The notes under the pieces: model-generated
What the model was told of the DNA's origin: nothing
What the model saw: only the letters and a program-made list of their open reading frames with translations
The model's database searches: none
Position numbers and translations under genes: made by a program
Part shown: positions 59,478 to 64,000 of the stretch, in pieces
Numbering within the stretch: position 1 is the stretch's first letter
Layout of the letters: every line of letters starts with the position of its first letter
Origin: an uncultured Prevotellaceae bacterium
Lineage (GTDB): Bacteria > Bacteroidota > Bacteroidia > Bacteroidales > Bacteroidaceae
NCBI GenBank assembly: GCA_946415365.1
Contig: CAMKSE010000001.1
Location: forward strand, 310,001 to 374,000
Direction of reading: 5' to 3'
DNA: 64,000 bases

Positions 59478-60467
59478 ATGTTAGACCAAGAAAAATGTCA
59501 ATTTGAGCTGATAGCTGAGAAAAGAAGAGCAGAGGTAGAATCCAAAGCCAAGCAGTATTTTTACACGCAGAAGAAGCGTATGCCTTATTACGACTTATCC
59601 ATTGCAAATGCAAGTAATCTTGAAGAAGAGGTAACGGTAAAGCACTATTGTTCTGAAGAGGAGTTCGCCAATCTCAGCCAACATCTTATCGATGCCTTTA
59701 ACAAGAAATTCCCATCCCAAGGGCCAATAACCACTATCGACGAAATAAATAAGAAACGCTGCATTTACGAACTCCATGGGATTGATCCAATTATCGACAA
59801 GTTTTTGTTATCAGACGGTGAAAGAGGCATTTCTGTGACAGAGATCGGCCCAGCCCCTCATTATCGATATTGCATGTCATGCTATTATTGGGATTCTACT
59901 ACAGGAAGAATGTCAAAGCGTTATCGCTTCACTGTCGAATTAACCGACAATGAGTACATCTATTTGCTAACGGAACAACTCCTTGACCGCTCTCCGAATA
60001 CATACAACCGTCTTGTCTTCAGCAGACCCGATTTGGCCGAGAAGATCTGTTATAATTCAGAACTGGCATATTACTACGACTTTGCAATAAGAAATAATCC
60101 CTATCTTATCATCCTCGACGAAGTTCTTGAAGATGCAGAAGCTATTGATGGTCCGGTGAGCGTTAACGAGCAGATTTACGATGATGGTGATTTCCCCGCT
60201 AATTACACTATCTCTGGCCGCACCGAAGGCAGGCAAATTTCTATTTATGAGGAAGATGAATTTGGAGCAAGACCTCAATCTGAATTAAGAAAGTTGGAAA
60301 ACATCGATGCCGACAAAGTGCAGAAGTTGCTTGGCGCACGTAACTATACTCAAATGCTTTATGCCATGAGGTCGCTTTGTACCACCCCCTCCCCCTTTGA
60401 CGCCATCAAGGCATGGCTGGACAAAGAACACTTGTCATATCAAGAATCAACAGTCCAAAAGAAGTAA
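59478..60467 (+). CDS. Hypothetical protein, last unit of the array
   Basis: A 329-residue soluble protein with no recognised domain. It has a charged helical N-terminus, a beta-rich middle (GISVTEIGPAPHYRYCMSCYYWDSTTGRM) and a C-terminal helical part. No signal peptide or membrane segment. It has its own promoter with type B palindrome and a terminator after it. Confidence 0.7.
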   Translation: MLDQEKCQFELIAEKRRAEVESKAKQYFYTQKKRMPYYDLSIANASNLEEEVTVKHYCSEEEFANLSQHLIDAFNKKFPSQGPITTIDEINKKRCIYELHGIDPIIDKFLLSDGERGISVTEIGPAPHYRYCMSCYYWDSTTGRMSKRYRFTVELTDNEYIYLLTEQLLDRSPNTYNRLVFSRPDLAEKICYNSELAYYYDFAIRNNPYLIILDEVLEDAEAIDGPVSVNEQIYDDGDFPANYTISGRTEGRQISIYEEDEFGARPQSELRKLENIDADKVQKLLGARNYTQMLYAMRSLCTTPSPFDAIKAWLDKEHLSYQESTVQKK

Positions 60468-60496
60468 TGACCCAATCGATGCACACATTATTTATC

Positions 60497-60535
60497 GCCC
60501 TTCAAGCATTATTATATGCTTTTGGGGGGCTTTTT
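60497..60535 (+). terminator. Hairpin terminator at the right end of the array
   Basis: GCCC-TTC-AAGCAT paired with ATGCTT-TTGG-GGGGC, followed by TTTTT. A classical terminator that separates the array from the AT-rich module behind it. Confidence 0.7.
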
Positions 60536-60555
60536 ATTTTTTTTAATATTTATTA

Positions 60556-60587
60556 TTTGCTTTAAATCACTATTTTTCATAAATTTG
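60556..60587 (+). promoter_or_regulatory. Promoter of the methylase/DGQHR module
   Basis: TTTG at 60556-60559 and TAAATTTG at 60580-60587 are separated by 20 bases; the start codon is at 60612. Confidence 0.65.
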
Positions 60588-60611
60588 CAATCACGAACTA
60601 AAAACTACATT

Positions 60612-61271
60612 ATGAACATAAGTATTATAAACGAATCCCTTTCCAGTTTGACTATCGAAAGCCAGGCTGCTGAACAATTGAGAGACATGCTTTCAGCATC
60701 TATTCATAGCGATATCAAAGGACAAATTACGATAGTACCTAATGTTACTCTACGTGGTCAATCTGTTAGAAATATCGACCTTGTTGTATGGGGAAATTTG
60801 TCTAATTATTTTATACCTCTTTTTTATAAAAATGAAATAGCTGAATCTCCAAAGGATTTGCAGGTTAAGAGTTTCTTCCTTGTTATAGAATTAAAAAGTC
60901 ACCCGGTAGATAAGGTGTATTGCCAAGACTCTCATCTTTTTGTGAAGTATGCTGACGAGGGAAAAGATGCCACAGTTCAAAACAAGAATCAGCGCTTATC
61001 GATGCTGCATTATCTAAAAAACAATGATATTAGTATATCTGTTTCAAATGCCATATGGTTTAATTCGATAACCAAAGATGAGTTGTCCAACATAACATCG
61101 AAACGCTATTATGGCGCCCTGCCAAATGAATTTACTTTCAAGGATCTTATTTGTACAATAATTGAGCAAGGGATGAAACCAACCCGTAATACGCTCAATG
61201 ATCGCTATCTTCTTTCTGCAGGTATTGATTCTGAGGAGATAAATGCAAATATCTTGAAGTTGTTCAAATAG
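60612..61271 (+). CDS. NERD-like nuclease-related protein
   Basis: A 219-residue protein with a nuclease-like core: VRNIDLVVWGN (Asp) followed after a short insert by FFLVIELKSHPVD (ExK), the D...ExK pattern of PD-(D/E)xK and NERD domains. No other domain is seen. It stands 26 bases upstream of the adenine methylase on the same transcript, as expected for a restriction or defence nuclease, but the core could also be only a nucleic-acid-binding remnant. AT-rich relative to the core genome. Confidence 0.68.
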   Translation: MNISIINESLSSLTIESQAAEQLRDMLSASIHSDIKGQITIVPNVTLRGQSVRNIDLVVWGNLSNYFIPLFYKNEIAESPKDLQVKSFFLVIELKSHPVDKVYCQDSHLFVKYADEGKDATVQNKNQRLSMLHYLKNNDISISVSNAIWFNSITKDELSNITSKRYYGALPNEFTFKDLICTIIEQGMKPTRNTLNDRYLLSAGIDSEEINANILKLFK

Positions 61272-61297
61272 AGTATCTTGGTTGAATCAAAGGAATT

Positions 61298-62230
61298 ATG
61301 ACACTGAAAAAGCAAGTGACAAATAATAAGGTATTAAAGATAAAGCCATTTGTAAAGTGGGCTGGCGGTAAAGGGCGACTCCTGGAGCAACTAAATGCCA
61401 ACCTTCCGCAATTTATAAATACTACTCCAGATATTTGTTATATAGAACCTTTTGTGGGTGGAGGAGCAATGCTCTTTCATATGCTCCAGAGATTTCCCAA
61501 TATTTCAAATGTTGTTATTAACGACATTAATGAAGAGTTGATATCTTGTTATCGAATTATTAAAGATAATCCAAAAGATCTTATTTCTCACTTGAAAGAG
61601 ATACAAGTAGGTTTCCTTTCTGAAGATCAAAAAGTAAGAAAAGAGTTATTCTATGCATATCGTGATGAGTTTAATGATAAAAAAAATCTTACAGCCTTAA
61701 GGAGATGTGCGTTGTTTATATTTCTAAACAGAACATGTTTTAATGGACTTTATCGAGTTAATGGTAAGGGGGATTTTAATGTTCCATATGGTAGATATGC
61801 CAATCCAACTATATGTGATGAAATTACAATCATGTCGGCATTTGAGGCTTTAAACAGGGTAAACATTATTTTTAAAAATGGCGATTATAAAGCTGTTATT
61901 GACGACATAAATAATCCAGCAAATACTTTTGTCTATTTGGATCCTCCATATCGTCCTCTTTTGGGAGAACACAATTTCCAATCATATGCCAAAGGCCCCT
62001 TCTCCGATCAGCAGCAAGAAGAATTAAGGGACTTTTGTGATGAACTCTCTGACCTAGGTGTTAGATGGATGCAAAGTAATTCGGACAGCAAAAACGAAGA
62101 CGGATCCTCATATTTCGCAGATCTTTATGAAAATTATGATTTCCAACTTATATATGCTCCTCGTGCAATCAATGCTTTTGGAGAAGGTCGTGGGAAAATC
62201 ACAGAATCCCTAATTAGAAACTATAATTAG
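61298..62230 (+). CDS. Dam-family DNA adenine-N6 methyltransferase
   Basis: A 310-residue D12-class (alpha type) methylase. The SAM motif is PFVKWAGGKGRLL, then YIEPFVGGGAML, and the catalytic motif IV is YLDPPYRPL (DPPY). A CNN-x-Y-like RTCFNGLYRVNGKG segment precedes the target-recognition part. Enzymes of this class (DpnM, MboI-type) often recognise GATC; the true target must be tested. It lies between the NERD-like gene and a small winged-helix-like gene. Confidence 0.93.
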   Translation: MTLKKQVTNNKVLKIKPFVKWAGGKGRLLEQLNANLPQFINTTPDICYIEPFVGGGAMLFHMLQRFPNISNVVINDINEELISCYRIIKDNPKDLISHLKEIQVGFLSEDQKVRKELFYAYRDEFNDKKNLTALRRCALFIFLNRTCFNGLYRVNGKGDFNVPYGRYANPTICDEITIMSAFEALNRVNIIFKNGDYKAVIDDINNPANTFVYLDPPYRPLLGEHNFQSYAKGPFSDQQQEELRDFCDELSDLGVRWMQSNSDSKNEDGSSYFADLYENYDFQLIYAPRAINAFGEGRGKITESLIRNYN

Positions 62231-62237
62231 TTTTGTT

Positions 62238-62687
62238 ATGAAGAAATTATTGATTCAAGCAAACAATCTGAAAACAGTTCTTGATGTTTTTACATTCATA
62301 TATAAAACACCAAGATGCAACAAAACGCTTGTTGCCAATCATATAGGCTTTACACTACGACAGGCGGATTATTATACTAATGCATGTCTATATTTAGGCT
62401 TGATTGACGAAAAAATGGAACCAACTCCGTTGGCGCACGATATATTCACAAATAATCCTTCAAATATCATAGAACGTATATATGAGTGCATCATAACAGA
62501 CGAACTAGTTGGAAAAATCTTTGCCCGCAGGCTATTACAGCCTGATTATGATGTCTTTGCCTATGCCGAGTCTATCGTTAAGGAGAATTATCCTGGATAC
62601 AGTGAATCTGTTTACAAGCGTCGCATCGATACAATTATCACTTGGTGCGATACAATTATTAGAATTTTCAATAATCAAAAATTTTAA
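62238..62687 (+). CDS. Small winged-helix-like protein of the methylase module
   Basis: A 149-residue protein. The N-terminal half looks like a winged helix (TPRCNKTLVANHIGFTLRQADYYTNACLYLGLI) and the C-terminal half is helical. It lies 7 bases after the methylase and 11 bases before the DGQHR gene, so it is part of one operon. It may be the specificity or regulatory part of the system. No catalytic motif is visible. Confidence 0.7.
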   Translation: MKKLLIQANNLKTVLDVFTFIYKTPRCNKTLVANHIGFTLRQADYYTNACLYLGLIDEKMEPTPLAHDIFTNNPSNIIERIYECIITDELVGKIFARRLLQPDYDVFAYAESIVKENYPGYSESVYKRRIDTIITWCDTIIRIFNNQKF

Positions 62688-62698
62688 TGTTCATCATT

Positions 62699-64000
62699 AT
62701 GAAATGGTCAGAATCTTATAATAGATATTCTCTAATCCAGTTGGACTCTGAGTTAAGACAAGAGCCCATCAATCATATTGGTTATGAGGAGAAAAAGATT
62801 AAAACAAAAAAATATAATGTGGAGTTGGAAAGAAATGCAGGCTGGGTTGAAATTAAAGTAACAAAAACTCAAGTAGTCTTAAGAAAATACGATAAAGAAC
62901 CTACTTTATATGAAAAACGTCTTTGGCAACTTTTCTATAAGATGGGCTTTATATATCTTAACAAAATAGACAAGAGCAAATTTTGTTATGGTAAAAATGA
63001 GGAATGCAAGTTGAACTTTTCTGTATTTGGTCGAGATAAAGATAAATATTCTTTTATATTTCTTGATTGTTTTACGTTTGAAAATCGAGATCAGTTGGAT
63101 AAAAAACTGAGGTGCATGCAGAATGAGTTCGGCCATATTTGTGACCATCTCAATGAACTTCTTGAAGATAACAAAATCGTGTATAAGTATATTATAGCGA
63201 TAAAGGACTTTGAACTCTCAGAAATTCAGGAAAGAGTTATCAAAGAGAACAATTTTACAGTGCTTACAGAAATTGATGTTGAATATTTTGAAAATTTACA
63301 TCTCAATCTTGAGGATGCCGCATACTTCCAGTTTTGTGGTAAACTGTTTGAGGGCATGACTATACCTAAAATAAATACAAAAATCCCAGCAATAAGAGGA
63401 CGTATGGGAGGACATTGGTATTATGCTTTTTCTATAGATCCACAAATACTCCTCCGCTTAAGTTTTGTTCTTCATAAAACAAAAGCACACGAACATGCTA
63501 TGCCAACATATCAAAGACTTGTAAAGCGTTCCAGGCTGGTTAAAATAAAGGATTTCTTAAATAAAGGTGGTTTTTTCCCGAATTCAATCGTTTTAAATCT
63601 TGACGAAGAGTGTGTTTTTGAAAAACAGGGTTTTGAAGACGATTATGATACAGAAATTGGATATCTAAATATCCCTCAAAAATATAGAGTTGCATACATT
63701 ATTGATGGGCAACATCGACTTATGGGATATGCTGGTTGCACTCGTGGGTTTCAACAAATACCCGTGGTCGCTTTTGAAAAATTGGAAAAGCCGACTCAGG
63801 TTAGATTATTTATGGAAATGAACGAGAATCAGAAGGCAGTTCCCAAAGATTTAAGAAATACTCTCAATAAAGATCTTCTGTCTGCTAGTACAGTCCTTTC
63901 TGAACGACTTCATGGTCTCAGACTTGAAATTGCGTATGCTTTTGTTGACGATGAGAACTCTCCACTTAAAGGACATGTTGGGGACGGTGTTGATAAAGGT
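62699..64000 (+). CDS. DGQHR-domain (DndB-like) protein, 5' part
   Basis: The frame is open to the window end (434 codons seen). The motif YIIDGQHRLMGYAG is diagnostic for DGQHR proteins, with a later MEMNENQKAVP element also typical. Members include DndB, which regulates DNA phosphorothioation, and other ParB/sulfiredoxin-like DNA-modification proteins. The first 200 residues are unlike DndB and contain a possible degenerate nuclease-like stretch (KLNFSVFGRDKDKYSFIFLDC). AT-rich; it continues the methylase operon. dnd sulfur-transfer genes are not visible in this window. Confidence 0.87.
   Translation, partial: MKWSESYNRYSLIQLDSELRQEPINHIGYEEKKIKTKKYNVELERNAGWVEIKVTKTQVVLRKYDKEPTLYEKRLWQLFYKMGFIYLNKIDKSKFCYGKNEECKLNFSVFGRDKDKYSFIFLDCFTFENRDQLDKKLRCMQNEFGHICDHLNELLEDNKIVYKYIIAIKDFELSEIQERVIKENNFTVLTEIDVEYFENLHLNLEDAAYFQFCGKLFEGMTIPKINTKIPAIRGRMGGHWYYAFSIDPQILLRLSFVLHKTKAHEHAMPTYQRLVKRSRLVKIKDFLNKGGFFPNSIVLNLDEECVFEKQGFEDDYDTEIGYLNIPQKYRVAYIIDGQHRLMGYAGCTRGFQQIPVVAFEKLEKPTQVRLFMEMNENQKAVPKDLRNTLNKDLLSASTVLSERLHGLRLEIAYAFVDDENSPLKGHVGDGVDKG

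Noticed and set aside
44742..60535. CRISPR array
   Set aside because: The repeats are single, far apart and separated by genes; there is no regular spacer pattern and no cas gene.
61298..62230. Complete DpnII-like restriction-modification system
   Set aside because: The methylase fits, but no clear cognate restriction enzyme is present; the NERD-like protein is only a candidate.
62699..64000. Dnd phosphorothioation cluster
   Set aside because: Only the DGQHR motif is shared with DndB; dndA/C/D/E-type genes are not seen, so calling it dndB would be too strong.

Overview
The window looks like a chromosomal segment of a Prevotella-like member of the Bacteroidales. Supporting signs are TAnnTTTG-type -7 promoter boxes, often read as TATCTTTGCA; a type IX secretion outer-membrane protein (PorQ); a streptopain-like C10 peptidase with a typical C-terminal sorting tail; a class III fructose-bisphosphatase; a malic enzyme-phosphotransacetylase fusion; and starts without strong Shine-Dalgarno sequences. 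This is inferred from gene content and motifs; no database comparison was possible.

Positions 1-34 kb are mostly core genome. They hold the end of a secreted C10 peptidase with a small companion peptide, a frameshifted secreted hydrolase, tRNA-Ser(GGA), and a run of housekeeping genes: tatD, a polyprenyl synthetase, tonB, porQ-cmk, a FadL-like porin, a phospho-sugar mutase, maf, a KdsC-like phosphatase, a nitroreductase, an Rsh enzyme, DUF4301 and malic enzyme. A long rightward cluster from 22.9 to 33.7 kb carries purU, hisH-hisA-hisF-hisIE, ftsE, aspartate kinase, lysA, two glycosyltransferase-like genes and fbp. Short seven-base-period A/G-rich repeats (C/T-rich when read on the other strand) are scattered through this part, including inside genes.

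Positions 34.5-44.7 kb form a signalling region. After an SMP-30 gene remnant come a dCache sensor and a TPR-PP2C (RsbU-like) phosphatase on the plus strand. Facing them is a minus-strand operon of a sigma-70/macro-like fusion and two periplasmic-binding-domain histidine kinases. These two are complementary: one keeps the phosphoacceptor His but lacks the ATPase domain, and the other has the ATPase but carries Gln in place of His. A vWA protein is divergent from the operon.

Positions 44.7-60.5 kb form an accessory array of short, mostly single-gene units. Many units are separated by members of a palindromic repeat family, and several palindromes sit at fixed spacing over the promoter of the next gene. 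Contents include an N-formylglutamate amidohydrolase-like protein, a SprT-like metalloprotease, an AAA/DUF4143 ATPase, HipBA, an AAA+ ATPase, a Sel1-repeat protein whose terminal domains resemble a small protein encoded next to a sigma factor, a tiny three-repeat protein, a WG-HD phosphohydrolase and several orphan proteins. Gene-tail scars and a duplicated intergenic region show that the array turns over.

Positions 60.6-64 kb, visibly AT-rich, start a DNA-modification/defence module: a NERD-like nuclease-related protein, a Dam-type adenine methylase, a small winged-helix-like protein and a DGQHR-domain (DndB-like) protein that runs off the window.
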